Shown: in pieces, positions 45,301-54,934 of the stretch
Position numbering within the stretch: position 1 is the stretch's first letter
Layout of the letters: every line of letters begins with the position of its first letter
Assembly (NCBI RefSeq): GCF_009711165.2
Contig: NZ_WMID02000033.1
Span: 1-64,000, forward strand
Source: Flavobacterium sp. MC2016-06
GTDB lineage: Bacteria; Bacteroidota; Bacteroidia; Flavobacteriales; Flavobacteriaceae
Length of the DNA stretch: 64,000 nt
Reading direction: 5' to 3'
Program-made: the position numbers and the translations under genes
The notes under the pieces: generated by a model
What the model was told of the DNA's origin: nothing
Seen by the model: the letters and a program-made list of their open reading frames with translations, nothing else
The model's database searches: none

Positions 45301-45715
45301 CAGCAGTATTTTCTTTTTTATAAATTACAACATTCTGATCTACTTGTTTAAAAACCAGATTGGTACCGCTTAAAACAGTTGAAAGTATTTCGCTTACAGA
45401 TCTTCTCCCTTTAGGCGTGCTGATTTTAGGAAAATCTTTAATGATTTGAGGCTGATAAGCAAAGAGTAATCCCGTTTTATTCTCAATGTTTTTGAATAAC
45501 GTTTTTATGTCTTCGTTATGTAATTCTATATCAACAGATATAGTTTCTAGGTTCTGGCCACTCATCTCCGTTGCAAAGATCATATGAGTGCCACAGATTA
45601 GTAAAAAAAAGTGGAATAAGCTGATTCTCATAATCTTTAGAGTTTTCTCAGAAAGGCGGAATAGAGACGTGTTCTTTTCCCTCTCAAAGTTGGTTGTTTT
45701 AGAGAGTAATTTCAT
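42323..45715 (-). CDS. SusC/RagA TonB-dependent receptor with STN signalling domain
   Basis: 1130 residues. After the signal region (ISLFHFFLLICGTHMIFA) comes an STN domain (about 60-130; IKTLFKNIENKTGLLFAYQP), then a carboxypeptidase-like beta-sandwich (LSGKIQDENGNPLPGVSIVL), the TonB box region (DEVVIIGYGT), the plug (VTQTSGYAGSNVNISIRG; GANGVVLITTKKG) and a 22-strand barrel ending in TLGTQFTF. The STN domain marks a transducer that contacts the FecR-type anti-sigma factor, whose gene lies 129 nt upstream. Imports the substrate bound by SusD. Confidence 0.96.
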   Translation of the reverse strand: MKLLSKTTNFEREKNTSLFRLSEKTLKIMRISLFHFFLLICGTHMIFATEMSGQNLETISVDIELHNEDIKTLFKNIENKTGLLFAYQPQIIKDFPKISTPKGRRSVSEILSTVLSGTNLVFKQVDQNVVIYKKENTAVSSNGTKTESTMEKDHTLSGKIQDENGNPLPGVSIVLVGANKQGISDFDGQFFVDIPAGKHTLKVSYIGYKTQEILIENQTTLTITLQPDLAKLDEVVIIGYGTTTKRTSTGSVVKITAEDIEKQPITNILQSLQGRTPGVFVTQTSGYAGSNVNISIRGTNSIAGDNLPLYVIDGVPYIGDDIKEQVQSDRIIRGAQKQTSPLNIINPNDIESIEILKDADATAIYGSRGANGVVLITTKKGESGKTTFTVNTNSGISEVAHMVKTLDTPTYLNMLRTALTNANAQPSAFSTGIALTDFDQNAYTNWQDKLIGGTANFNNFSASLKGGNETTNFLLSSAYHKETTVLPGDFGYNKFSTNFNVNHTTLDKKLKIGASVIFATDKNELPYYDITNYAVLTAPNHTIYNPDGTYYWSPTYFSDVNPLAALDRRVEDKGNNLITSFTVQFEIAKGLSLKTDLGYGRAQMISKQILPASGMNNVYYTANNISLNASRSYTVSTNNTNNFTIDPQLNYSTPLWKGNFTALVGGSYQNRKSEMPSYVSTSGYSSDNLIGITGTATTVTSYNGTSEYKYASLFSRLNYNIENKYILNVNFRRDGSSRFGANNRYGNFGSIGGAWVFSEESFAKNLTWLSFGKLRSSYGEIGSDAIGDYGYANTYSTSTYGVGNASMAATRIANPNYQWEVTKKFEAAIDLGFFNDRISFTAAFYRNISGNQLVSATLSPQAGFTSYQANLGAEVENKGIEFTLSTTNIHTKNLNWSTSFNISKNENKLLSFPGIETSSYYTTYVVGNPLSSRYLYNFTGVNASGIAQFQDYNGDGKISTGFAQTGNGDRQYYGPTYPKYYGGISNSISYKAFSLDFLFQFVKQEGRSLLSSIAVQPGYPYGLANYQVDEYNDYIAQGNVLSSNYQSSFFNYAGSTATVVDASYIKLKNVSASYMIPLNETTQKFLQSIRLSLQGQNLVTFTKYKGFDPETQGLALPPLRTITLGTQFTF

Positions 45716-45844
45716 AAATTTGCATGTTTTTAATGGTTACTTGGAATTTTAATTGTTAAAACGCTTGTGCCATCCGGTGTAGGAGCTGGATGGCTCTTTT
45801 TTTTCATTAATAGAATTTTTGTTTTTGGTTAGTATTTAATTTAA

Positions 45845-46894
45845 TTATTCACAGCCTTTCCCTTCAAGAATAATGGTACCCTTGTCGGTATAGTGATATT
45901 CGGTTTCAATAACACTACAAATTACTTTCATGATATGATCCAGATCTTCATCGTTTAGGAAGCTGGCCGTTATCTGACATTTTTTAATATTTTCGTTAGC
46001 CAGTTTTATTGGCACATTGTATTTTTGAGAAATTAAAGCAATAGCCTCTTCCATACTAATATTGTCTAGAATCAAGTATTTACTTTTCCAAACCAAAACC
46101 TCTTCAGCCTTAACATTATTCTGCTCGTAGCTTAGCGTTTCAGTATTTACCTTAATCTGCTGGTTAGGTGTAATTACACCGTAAATTCTTTTATCATCTC
46201 CAACTTGAACCCTGCCTCGCTGTACCGTAACCTCAATATGGTCAGAAGATTTAAAAGCATTAATATTAAAAGCAGTTCCCAAAACCTTTGTACTAACTTT
46301 TCCAGTATGCACTATAAAAGGTTTCTTATCATTATGTTTAATATCAAAATAAGCCTCACCAGACAAAGTCACTTCCCTCGTTTTAGTATCAAAAGTGCTT
46401 TGATCGTATTCGATGCTGCTGTTTTCATTCAAAACAATCGTACTTCCGTCTGGCAGATGTATAAGTTGTTTTCCGTTGTAGGATAACAAAGTACTGGCTT
46501 TTTCAGCAGGAACTTCTGTAAGAGTTGGTACAGTATTGATTTTTGTACTGTTGTAAAAGAAAAGACTTCTTACAGCAAACAATACCATAATTACGGCAGC
46601 AGCAGCAAATAAAATTCTGGTTGTTTTTTGGTAGGATTTTTTTCTGCCAGAAATAGCAATCACTTTTTCTTCGGCTGGAGATTTAGAAAGAATATACTCT
46701 AGAATATTATCACTCTTATCTTTATCCAGCAAAACAGTGCTTTCTTTTTCTTTTAGGATCATGTTGATTTTTTCTTTTATAAAATCATCATGAGTACCTT
46801 CCTGAATAATTTCCATCAGTTGCAGCTGCTCTTTTTCTGATAGCGAATTATTCAAGTAGTTTTCAAATAATTTTTCAAATACGTCTTGATGCAT
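45845..46894 (-). CDS. FecR-family anti-sigma factor
   Basis: 349 residues: cytoplasmic N-terminal sigma-binding part (about 1-85), one membrane helix (TRILFAAAAVIMVLFAVRSLFF), the FecR domain (YNGKQLIHLPDGSTIVLNENSS; EVTLSGEAYFDIKHNDKKPFIVHTG; LGTAFNINAF) and a C-terminal STN-contacting domain (ISMEEAIALISQKYNVPIKLANENIKKCQITASF). Receives the signal from SusC and controls the ECF factor. Co-oriented with the sigma gene upstream, 246 nt away. Confidence 0.94.
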   Translation of the reverse strand: MHQDVFEKLFENYLNNSLSEKEQLQLMEIIQEGTHDDFIKEKINMILKEKESTVLLDKDKSDNILEYILSKSPAEEKVIAISGRKKSYQKTTRILFAAAAVIMVLFAVRSLFFYNSTKINTVPTLTEVPAEKASTLLSYNGKQLIHLPDGSTIVLNENSSIEYDQSTFDTKTREVTLSGEAYFDIKHNDKKPFIVHTGKVSTKVLGTAFNINAFKSSDHIEVTVQRGRVQVGDDKRIYGVITPNQQIKVNTETLSYEQNNVKAEEVLVWKSKYLILDNISMEEAIALISQKYNVPIKLANENIKKCQITASFLNDEDLDHIMKVICSVIETEYHYTDKGTIILEGKGCE

Positions 46895-47140
46895 TTGCGA
46901 TTTGGTTAGGTGTTATTTTTTTTTATTGAAATTTCAAAATCTAACAAAAAATCGATGTTTTGTTATAGCCCTGTAAAAATTGGGGTCAAAGCAAAATAAA
47001 TATTGATCTTTATTATAAAGACGATTGAAAAAAGGGGAGGGAGTAGTCTAAAGTTAAAAAAATGTAAAAAAAGTGTAAAAAAAAATAAAAAGTCTCTATT
47101 TACTGACACGGCAGTTAAAAATAAAAAGCACAAGAAAGAA

Positions 47141-47710
47141 TTACAGCGTCATAAACATATTCATGTACGGAGCAATTTTACTTCGAATGAATTTTAAAGC
47201 CTGAGCCATGTGTTTTTTTACGGTTGCAGTAGAAATGCCTAAATCTTCACCAATCTTTTGGTGGCTTAAACCATCCCATTTGGACATTTTGTAAATTTTT
47301 TGCTGCTGAGGTGGCAGCTGTTCTAATATCTGATTTAAAATAACATTGTATTGATCGTCTTTTACGGCCGAATCCGTATCATTAAAAGAAGTTTTAGAAT
47401 CAGAAAAAGTATTGATGAAATTGGTATCGCGTGCAATTTTTTTAATCATATCAAAAATATGATTTCGCGCCACAATAAAAAGATAGTTTTCAATGCTGGT
47501 AATCTCGGCAAGACTCTCGTGATTCTGCCAGATTTTTAAAAACACATCCTGCACCACTTCTTCAGCCAAGACTTTAGACTTGGTTATTTTTAATGCTGTC
47601 GAATAAACAATATGTTTATACTCATTGTACAAAGTTGTAAATGCCAGTTCGCTTCCCTGAGACAACTCACGGAGAAGTGTACCTTCGTTGGATCTGGAAT
47701 TTAAAGACAT
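47141..47710 (-). CDS. ECF sigma factor (FecI-like)
   Basis: 189 residues. Region 2 is seen in FTTLYNEYKHIVYSTALKITKSKVLAEEVVQDVFLKIW and region 4 in LPPQQQKIYKMSKWDGLSHQKIGEDLGISTATVKKHMAQAL. The length and the pairing with FecR and an STN-bearing SusC place it in the Bacteroidota ECF group that switches on TonB-dependent uptake genes. Likely targets are the susCD genes downstream and perhaps the sulfatases. Confidence 0.94.
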   Translation of the reverse strand: MSLNSRSNEGTLLRELSQGSELAFTTLYNEYKHIVYSTALKITKSKVLAEEVVQDVFLKIWQNHESLAEITSIENYLFIVARNHIFDMIKKIARDTNFINTFSDSKTSFNDTDSAVKDDQYNVILNQILEQLPPQQQKIYKMSKWDGLSHQKIGEDLGISTATVKKHMAQALKFIRSKIAPYMNMFMTL

Positions 47711-48237
47711 AATGTAACCAATTTGTTAAGTTTGAGCAATATTATTACTTTTTTAAATAGTTTGTACACTCTTAAAGCAAAAGAAAATCAAGAAATGTTT
47801 TATTGATAATTATTTATTAAAAACTTTATCAGATCAAAAATAAGAGGTCAAACATTTTGTAAATTTCTGAAACGTACTATTTAGCGTACAACAAATGATA
47901 GAAAACGTTTGAGTAAATTTTTAAATTTAAGACTCAATCAATGTGATTTTCTTATTCTAGAGCTTCTTTTATTGCAAAATTGATAAGATTTTTAAAACAA
48001 AATAATTTTTATAAAACTTGGCTTCTGATTATCATTGTGTTGAATAATTCTGTCCGATTTTTAATGCATTAATTTTAATTTACGAAAAATAAGAGCGATG
48101 AGTTTTTTTTTAAACGAAAAATAATAAAGACAGATTTTTTTTATAAAATCTAAAAAGGTTTATCTCCGGAAAAACAAAAACCTCTTAAAAGTAAAATTTT
48201 AAGAGGTTTTATTTTTGTACTAATGTATTTCAGTATG
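47711..48237. other. Intergenic region without genes
   Basis: About 530 bp of AT-rich DNA. Apart from the terminator at 48176-48212 I see no ORF, repeat or convincing operator. Confidence 0.4.
48176..48212. terminator. Terminator of AAA ATPase gene
   Basis: AAACCTCTTAAAA / TTTTAAGAGGTTT arms around a 6-nt loop; T-rich on both strands. It serves the minus-strand AAA gene that ends at 48238. Confidence 0.8.
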
Positions 48238-48948
48238 TTATTTTTGAATTAATTCTAACTCGTCAATAATTTGTTTTTTCATTTTAGTATGAATGTAATC
48301 CAGCGCTTCGGCATAAGAAATTTGATACTTACGTTCAATGTTATGCAAATGCGAAGGAAATCCAGCCAATATTTTATCGTAATAAATATCCAATTCATTT
48401 TCCGATGGCATTTCAAATTTTAATCGAAGTTGAAATCTTCGCAGTAAAGCAGTATCTAAAACCTCAAAATGATTGGTTGCACAAATCAACAAACTGTCTG
48501 ACGGAAAATAATCAAAAAGCTGAATAATAGTATTGACCAAACGACGCATTTCTCCAACATCTTTATCGTCACTGTCTCGGCTTTTTCCAATTTGATCAAA
48601 TTCGTCTAAAAATAAAACCGCTCTTTCGCGAATAGCTTTATCAAAAATAACCTTTACATTTTTTGATGTTTCGCCAATTTTAGCATTTATCAAAGTACTG
48701 AGGTTTACAATAACAATATTTTTATTTAAGGCATTGGCAATTGCTTTTGCAGCAGAAGTTTTTCCACAGCCAGAACTTCCGTGCAGGAGAATTTTATGAT
48801 CGACTTTAAGATTATACTTTTTTAATTCATCAAGATATTGATGTTCTTTTATCGTTTGTACTAAAGCAGTTTTGTTTTCTTCGCTGAAAAGCAAATCATC
48901 CAAGCTAATTTTTTCAGTATCAATAACAGTAAGTTCGTGAAGACTCAT
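48238..48948 (-). CDS. AAA family ATPase
   Basis: 236 residues: Walker A LLHGSSGCGKTSAAKAIA, Walker B AVLFLDEFDQIG, sensor-1 LLICATNH and arginine fingers in DTALLRRFQLRLKFEMP. Classical single AAA module with a short N-terminal part, like the small spastin/FtsH-type ATPases found beside subtilase genes, but no protease is next to it here. Monocistronic. Function unknown beyond ATP-dependent remodelling. Confidence 0.87.
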   Translation of the reverse strand: MSLHELTVIDTEKISLDDLLFSEENKTALVQTIKEHQYLDELKKYNLKVDHKILLHGSSGCGKTSAAKAIANALNKNIVIVNLSTLINAKIGETSKNVKVIFDKAIRERAVLFLDEFDQIGKSRDSDDKDVGEMRRLVNTIIQLFDYFPSDSLLICATNHFEVLDTALLRRFQLRLKFEMPSENELDIYYDKILAGFPSHLHNIERKYQISYAEALDYIHTKMKKQIIDELELIQK

Positions 48949-49295
48949 TCATATTTTATTTGGCGCAAAATTAGGATTTATTCTTCAAAAAAATAATGAT
49001 AAAGCAGGAGATATCATCAAACTCCAAGAAATGTTTTTTGTTCCCTTTTCTTTTTAAGTTGTTATAAGATATTGATATTGAGTTTGTTCTGTGTGATATA
49101 ATTGGCTTAAAAATATTAAATGTCAGATTTTATTGTTAAATTTGAGTTTTATACTACAATTTTTTGCTTATTTTTTAGTGATGTTGAAAATGATTATGAT
49201 ATTCATTTTTGATTGAAAATTCTGTTGATTTTTTTCGAAATACTTCTTTAGAAATTTGATACAAACAATTAATTAATACTAAAATGCCGAAAGCT
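48949..49295. other. Upstream region of sulfatase 1
   Basis: About 340 bp without a gene. TAAATTTG (about 49136-49143) is a perfect -7 box. The last 50 bases (ATACTTCTTTAGAAATTTG... to ACTAAAATG) are nearly the same as those before sulfatase 2, so the duplication includes the mRNA leader. Confidence 0.5.
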
Positions 49296-50855
49296 ATGAA
49301 ACACTTTACAAAATTTAAAACCATGATTTTTATTGGTTTAATGTTCTTTTGTGTATTGGGATTACAGGCGCAGAAGAATAAAAAACCAAACATCCTTGTC
49401 ATTATGGGTGACGATATTGGATGGTTTAATCCAAGTTGTTACAATCGAGGATTAATGGGGTTTAAGACCCCAAATATTGATCGAATTGCCAGTGAAGGTG
49501 CTATGTTTATGACTTGGTATGCACAACAAAGCTGTACTGCAGGACGTGCTGCTTTTATTACAGGACAATCGCCAATTCGTACAGGATTAACAAAAGTTGG
49601 ACTGCCAGGCGTTGATGCAGGATTAAAACCTGAAGATGCTACTATAGCAGAATTATTAAAACCCCAAGGCTATGCGACGGGACAATTTGGGAAAAACCAT
49701 CTTGGTGATAAAGATGAATATCTGCCAACTATGCATGGATTTGATGAGTTTTTTGGTAATCTCTATCATCTTAATGCCGAGGAAGAGCCAGAAAGTCCAG
49801 ACTACCCAAAGATGCCAGAATTTAAAAAATTATTTGGGCCGCGAGGTGTATTACATTGTTATGCAAATGCCGATGGAACACAAAAAATTGAAGATACAGG
49901 CCCGCTTACAATTGAGCGTATGAAAACGGTAGATGATGAATTTACCAATGCAGCTTTAGGTTTTATAGAAAAACAAGCCAAAGCAGATAAACCTTTTTTC
50001 TGTTATTTTAATTCTACCAGAATGCACATTTTTACTCATTTAAGTAAAGAATATGAAGGTAAAACAGGTCTAGGTTTACAAGCAGATGGTATGACGGAAC
50101 ATGATGATGATATAGGTAAACTATTAAAAAAATTAGATGATTTAGGTATTACAGATAATACAATTGTAATTTATACTACCGATAATGGGACAGAATTAAT
50201 GACATGGCCTGATGGAGGAAGTACACCATTTCGCGGAGAAAAAGCGACCAATTGGGAAGGCGGTTATCGTGTGCCAACCGTAATTAGATGGCCCGGAACA
50301 ATAAAACCAGGTACTATTTATGGCACAGAGATGTTTGCGCACGAAGATATTCTGCCAACTTTAGTCGCTGCAGCCGGTGAACCAGATATTGTAAAAAAAT
50401 GCCTTACAGGATATAAAGCGGGTAAAAAAACATTTAAAGTGCATTTAGACGGCTACAACTTAATACCATTTTTAAAAGGAGAAGTAAAAGAATCGCCTCG
50501 TAAAGGATTTATTTATTGGAGTGATGATGGTGATGTATTTGCAATACGTTATGGAAGGTGGAAATCTGTTTATATAGAACAAAATAATGAAGGATTTGAT
50601 ATTTGGAGAAAAGGATTTACCAAACTTAGAATCGCTAATATATACGATATGTATATTGATCCGTTTGAGCGTGCCGATAAATCTTTATTGTATGACGAAT
50701 GGTTAATGCATCATATTTATCTGGATTATGGCACAACGGCTTTGGTCGCACAATGGCTGCAGTCTTTTAAAGATTTTCCACCCAGACAAAAACCTGCGAG
50801 TTTTAATCTAGACGAAGTAATGCAAAAGGCAACTCAAACTAGAGGTAACAACTAG
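49296..50855 (+). CDS. Sulfatase (arylsulfatase type), copy 1
   Basis: 519 residues from ATG 49296, chosen because the paralogue starts at the aligned position (ATG 49284 is in frame but not conserved). Signal peptide to LQAQ. Metal ligands in ILVIMGDDIGW; the modification motif is SCTAGRAAF with Cys80, that is C-x-A-x-R rather than C-x-P-x-R; both forms are accepted by anaerobic-type sulfatase maturases in known cases. VYTTDNGTE holds further metal ligands. It is exported and cleaves sulfate esters. It is over 90% identical by eye to copy 2 at 58026. Confidence 0.93.
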   Translation: MKHFTKFKTMIFIGLMFFCVLGLQAQKNKKPNILVIMGDDIGWFNPSCYNRGLMGFKTPNIDRIASEGAMFMTWYAQQSCTAGRAAFITGQSPIRTGLTKVGLPGVDAGLKPEDATIAELLKPQGYATGQFGKNHLGDKDEYLPTMHGFDEFFGNLYHLNAEEEPESPDYPKMPEFKKLFGPRGVLHCYANADGTQKIEDTGPLTIERMKTVDDEFTNAALGFIEKQAKADKPFFCYFNSTRMHIFTHLSKEYEGKTGLGLQADGMTEHDDDIGKLLKKLDDLGITDNTIVIYTTDNGTELMTWPDGGSTPFRGEKATNWEGGYRVPTVIRWPGTIKPGTIYGTEMFAHEDILPTLVAAAGEPDIVKKCLTGYKAGKKTFKVHLDGYNLIPFLKGEVKESPRKGFIYWSDDGDVFAIRYGRWKSVYIEQNNEGFDIWRKGFTKLRIANIYDMYIDPFERADKSLLYDEWLMHHIYLDYGTTALVAQWLQSFKDFPPRQKPASFNLDEVMQKATQTRGNN

Positions 50856-50873
50856 ATAAATTTGAATACTATG

Positions 50874-50904
50874 AAAAGGCAGCTTTTTTAAAGCTGTCTT
50901 TTTT
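50874..50904 (+). terminator. Terminator after sulfatase 1
   Basis: AAGGCAGCTTT / AAAGCTGTCTT with T-run; includes G-U pairing. Confidence 0.7.
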
Positions 50905-51066
50905 GTTTAATATTTTTATTGTGCTTAGTTAAAATGTTAAGTGGTGTGAAAAAAAAGACTTATCGTCTTGTTTTTTAAGCTTTTAATGACTGTTTGTGTA
51001 GCTTGTTTGATGGTAAATTTGCATGTTCTAATTTTTTAGGACATTAAAATTTAAATACCACACATT

Positions 51067-51663
51067 ATGAAAATATTTAATTTAATATTATTTATTACTG
51101 CAAGTTTTTTTACTACTCCAAAACCCAATACTACAATAGAATCTCCAGCTGCTGAAATGGAGAGATTAAACAATCAGGTTACAGAAGTAAAAGCCTTAAT
51201 TAATTCTGGAGGTACATATAATACTAAAATTGTTTTTTTGGTTGATATGAAAATTAAGTCGGGTAAAAATAGATTTTTTGTTTATGATCTTGTCAATGAT
51301 AAAATTTTAGATCAAGGATTGGTTGCCAATGGTTCTGGTTCAGAAACAGAAGTTAGAGGCAATTTGAAGTTTAGCAATGAACCTAATTCTAATGCTACTT
51401 CATTAGGACATTATTTAATTGGTAAATCCTACAATGGTATGTTTGGTAAATCGTATAAATTAACGGGCCTTGACGCAACAAATAGTAATGCTGTAAAAAG
51501 AGCAATTGTTATGCATTCCTATTCAGCAGTACCAGAAGAAGAACAAGGTCATTATATTGCTTTAAGCCATGGATGTCCTATGGTAAATGAAGTTTTCTTT
51601 AAAAAACTAGAAAAAATAATTGATGCTTCAAAATCAAATATTGTAATGAATATTTATTATTAA
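51067..51663 (+). CDS. Murein L,D-transpeptidase catalytic-domain family protein
   Basis: 198 residues with a signal peptide (LILFITASFFTTPKPN). The C-terminal half contains IVMHSYSAVPEEE and SHGCPMVNEVFFKKLEKII: His and Cys of a YkuD-like active site (SHGC) in the form found in the 'catalytic domain family' group that has Pro-Met after the Cys. Probably modifies peptidoglycan in the periplasm. Monocistronic, with a strong terminator. Confidence 0.82.
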   Translation: MKIFNLILFITASFFTTPKPNTTIESPAAEMERLNNQVTEVKALINSGGTYNTKIVFLVDMKIKSGKNRFFVYDLVNDKILDQGLVANGSGSETEVRGNLKFSNEPNSNATSLGHYLIGKSYNGMFGKSYKLTGLDATNSNAVKRAIVMHSYSAVPEEEQGHYIALSHGCPMVNEVFFKKLEKIIDASKSNIVMNIYY

Positions 51664-51681
51664 AACTTAATAACACATAAG

Positions 51682-51722
51682 AAAAAAGCCTTCTCAAATC
51701 AATTGATTTGAGAAGGCTTTTT
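51682..51722. terminator. Strong bidirectional terminator
   Basis: AAAAGCCTTCTCAAATC / GATTTGAGAAGGCTTTT perfect arms with loop AATT, between convergent genes. Confidence 0.9.
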
Positions 51723-51748
51723 AAGTAGAATAATAATTTGAACTAAAT

Positions 51749-54700
51749 TTATTCCTTGATTATTTTTTCGACTTTACTGCCGGCTTCAGTTGTAATTCTG
51801 ATGAAGTAAAGACCATTCGATTTATTAGAAATATCAAGTTGTGTTGAATTTCTGTCTTCTATAATCGTTTGAAGAATTCGTCCTTGAACATCAAATAATT
51901 CGATAGATTTTATAGCAGAATCAGAATTGATAGTTACATTTCCTTTTGTCGGATTTGGATACAGCGCAACGCTTTTATCTTCTGGAATATCTTTAATACC
52001 TAAACTTTTAAAAATAGTTTCAGCAGTATTAGTATCAATAGGATAATTATAATCAAAATAAATATGAGCATCTTTATTTACCTCATCACCAGGAATAAGA
52101 GTTGGTAAGGTTTTTATTTTGAATAAAATATTACCGTGACCGCCAATTGGTAAACTTTTCGCTGTACTCAAATTAATATTTTGAAAAATAAATTCGACAG
52201 TATTACCATGAATAAGTGTTTGTGCAGGATGCGAAGTTCCGAGCAACTGTAAAGAGTTTATATCGTATTTGGTTTGATCTACTACAATTTTCACTACTAC
52301 ATTTGCTGCGTCTGCAGTTCCCGTATTTTCAAAATTGACTGCGTAATGTAAATAGTCGCCAATTGTGCTTGGAGAAACATTTTTGCCTTCTAGACAAGTA
52401 ATATCATTAGGATCAAAAGAGCTTACTACAGTTTCGTTGTAATTAAACACATTATCAGCAGCATTAAAATCGCCTGCAATAGGATTTATCGAAGCCGTAA
52501 AGTTTAATATATCACCCAAATTTACGGGCGGAATCTGCATTGGAGAATTTACATTCAATCCAATATAATAAATTCTACTTTCCAGTGGTTGTAAATTGCT
52601 GTAATTCCAGCCTATTAAACCTGCAGTCTGCGTATTTGGCGCCACGGTTGCGATCCCATAATGTAAAATAGCTGGATTGTAAGTAAAGCTAAAATCGCCA
52701 CTTGTGGTTTGATTTCCTTTGTTTCGAATCACAATTTCATACCAAGCCATAAAGCCGGGATTTGCAGTTTCAATAGGAGCAATCACAATTTCTAGATCGT
52801 TATGAGAACCAGCAGCAGTAATGCAAAAATCTTGTATAGCGGTATGATTGTTATTATCTGCAAAAGTGAGCGCCGTATTGAGAGGAGAAACCGTAAAAAG
52901 TGATGGATTTTCTAAATGTGTTGTTAGATTAAAATTTCCTGCATCGGTATAAAAAGTATACTTTCCGTTTGTATTGGTAAAAGATTCACTTTGTACAGAA
53001 CCGTCATTCATTCCAATTTTTACATTAGATTGTTTTGCATCATTGGCATCACAGCCATTATTATCAAGGTCAAAAGCAACAGTTCCTGTTATAGTATTAT
53101 AATTACCGCCCGGCGTAAAAGAACAATAAGAGTTCACAACAGCAGCAGATAATCCTAAATTACCCAAATATAGTTTAGTAGCACTTACATCAGCCTCGTC
53201 TTGACAGACAAATTTAAGGGCTGTGTTTGCACTAGTAAAAAATAAGGTTTCATTTCTTCCGTTTTTGGCAAAAACCGTTTCTAGAGTCGTAATATCATTT
53301 GCAGATAAAGCTTGCAGATTTTTTAAATTAGAAACATCAATAGTCTTTAATTTTGTATTACTAAAATTTAAGATTTCAATATTTGGCGAATCAGAATAAT
53401 CTATGGCTGTTATTGGCGAATCTGTACAATTAAAATTGATTATGCCAGTACAACCTGTTAGATTAATAGAGGATAGATTATTAAGGCTGCAGTTAAGCTG
53501 TGTTAAATTAGGCATGCCAGCAACATTTAGTGTTGTCATAGGCGCTCTTTCAGGGCCTGGCCCTAATAACGTAAGCGAAGTAAGCGCCGTACAGCCCTGT
53601 ACATTTACAGTAGTTAATAAAGCACTTATATTGACAATAGAAGTTAGAGCAGAACAATTAGAGTAATCTGCGTTTTGAATTGCAGCCGTTGGTGCATAAA
53701 GATTAGTTAAAGCAGTACAACCCGCAAGATTCAAATCAGCAGTAGGATTTTCATCAAATTCAAGAATTTTCAAATGTGTGTTTCCAGAAAAGTTTAAGGC
53801 TGGAATTTGATTAATGCTCAAAGCCACTGTTTCTAAATTAACACAGCCTGTTAAGTTTAAATTTGAAATCAAATTATTGTTTCCTCTCAATTCAATTAAG
53901 TTTGGAGAGTTGCTTAAATTTAAAGCCGTAAGCTTGTTATTGTAAACTACAGCTCTAGTCAATGACGAACAACCCAAAACATTCAGCGTATTCAGATTAT
54001 TATTTGAAGCATCTAAATCTGTTAAAGCACTGCAGCCCAAAAGATTTAAGGAAGTTAATTTGTTGGCTGAAACGGCAAGCGCAGTTAAGCTGGTACAATT
54101 AGAAAAATCGGCAGTCACAAGTTCATGATTTTCTGTAAAGGCAGAAGCAGGAATATTAAGTAAAGTACATCCAGCAGCATTAATCGAGGTAAGATTTGGG
54201 TTATTATCAATACTTAATCCAGTAAGTTTAGTTAAACCAGAAACATTCAGCGTTGTAATTTGATTGTTAACAGCATTAAAATATTGTACGTTAGGACAAG
54301 CCGTTAAATCTACAGCCGTAAGTTGATTATCGGCAAGATATAATTCTCTTAATGCTGCAAGATTACTAACATTCAGCGTAGAAAAAGCAGGATTTTGCTG
54401 GGCTAAAATAGTGTCTAAATTTGGACAGTTAGAAATAGTTAAAGTTGTCATTAACGGGTTTTCCATCATAGAAATATTCGTTGCAGCAGTAAAACCAGAA
54501 AACGCAGCCGAAACTAAAGTTGGACTTTTGCAATAAAAAGTTTTTAGATTACTCATACCGCTCAAATTAATGCTCGTTACACTAATTCCGTTAAAACCTA
54601 ATTCAGCAAGATTGGTAAAACCTTCAATACCTTGAATATTAGTTACCGCGTAAGCATTTGCGCCTTCAATCCAAAGTTTATCAATCAAAGCCGCTTCAGA

Positions 54701-54886
54701 AGCTTGAATCTGATTGTCAAAATTAGTATCAATTCTAGTAACCGCAACACCACCAGAATAAGCCGTAAAGTTGTTAGCACCGCCATTTACAAGCATGGCT
54801 TTAAAAGTAGCATCGGTAAAAGAAAGTGTCTGTGCATTTACCATACCGGCAAAAAGAAATAACACCAAAAGTAATTTTGTTTTCAT
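51749..54886 (-). CDS. Leucine-rich repeat surface protein with T9SS sorting domain
   Basis: 1045 residues. Signal peptide to VNAQ; residues about 60-560 are 20-odd short leucine-rich repeats (period about 20-22, LxxLxLSxNxLTxLNLxGC pattern, for example NLTSINAAGCTLL). A beta-sandwich with FDLDNNGCD follows (about 605-690), then a long beta-rich region (DLEIVIAPIETANPG; FDPNDITCLEGK) of the type found before sorting domains, and a C-terminal type A T9SS signal (VALYPNPTKGNVTI ... GLYFIRITTEAGSKVEKIIKE). It is likely surface-attached or secreted and used for binding. It follows a LytTR-type regulator gene by 48 nt with no terminator between. Confidence 0.92.
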   Translation of the reverse strand: MKTKLLLVLFLFAGMVNAQTLSFTDATFKAMLVNGGANNFTAYSGGVAVTRIDTNFDNQIQASEAALIDKLWIEGANAYAVTNIQGIEGFTNLAELGFNGISVTSINLSGMSNLKTFYCKSPTLVSAAFSGFTAATNISMMENPLMTTLTISNCPNLDTILAQQNPAFSTLNVSNLAALRELYLADNQLTAVDLTACPNVQYFNAVNNQITTLNVSGLTKLTGLSIDNNPNLTSINAAGCTLLNIPASAFTENHELVTADFSNCTSLTALAVSANKLTSLNLLGCSALTDLDASNNNLNTLNVLGCSSLTRAVVYNNKLTALNLSNSPNLIELRGNNNLISNLNLTGCVNLETVALSINQIPALNFSGNTHLKILEFDENPTADLNLAGCTALTNLYAPTAAIQNADYSNCSALTSIVNISALLTTVNVQGCTALTSLTLLGPGPERAPMTTLNVAGMPNLTQLNCSLNNLSSINLTGCTGIINFNCTDSPITAIDYSDSPNIEILNFSNTKLKTIDVSNLKNLQALSANDITTLETVFAKNGRNETLFFTSANTALKFVCQDEADVSATKLYLGNLGLSAAVVNSYCSFTPGGNYNTITGTVAFDLDNNGCDANDAKQSNVKIGMNDGSVQSESFTNTNGKYTFYTDAGNFNLTTHLENPSLFTVSPLNTALTFADNNNHTAIQDFCITAAGSHNDLEIVIAPIETANPGFMAWYEIVIRNKGNQTTSGDFSFTYNPAILHYGIATVAPNTQTAGLIGWNYSNLQPLESRIYYIGLNVNSPMQIPPVNLGDILNFTASINPIAGDFNAADNVFNYNETVVSSFDPNDITCLEGKNVSPSTIGDYLHYAVNFENTGTADAANVVVKIVVDQTKYDINSLQLLGTSHPAQTLIHGNTVEFIFQNINLSTAKSLPIGGHGNILFKIKTLPTLIPGDEVNKDAHIYFDYNYPIDTNTAETIFKSLGIKDIPEDKSVALYPNPTKGNVTINSDSAIKSIELFDVQGRILQTIIEDRNSTQLDISNKSNGLYFIRITTEAGSKVEKIIKE

Positions 54887-54934
54887 AATTAATTGGTTTT
54901 GAGTATTCGTTAGAAATAGTTTGGGGATGTCTTG

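Noticed and set aside
40942..48948. Typical polysaccharide utilisation locus
   Set aside because: susCD and its regulators are present but no glycoside hydrolase, lyase or esterase is in the same cluster; the GH1 gene is 17 kb away and cytoplasmic.
53403..53666. Plus-strand ORFs inside the LRR gene
   Set aside because: They are antisense shadows caused by the repeated leucine-rich codon pattern.
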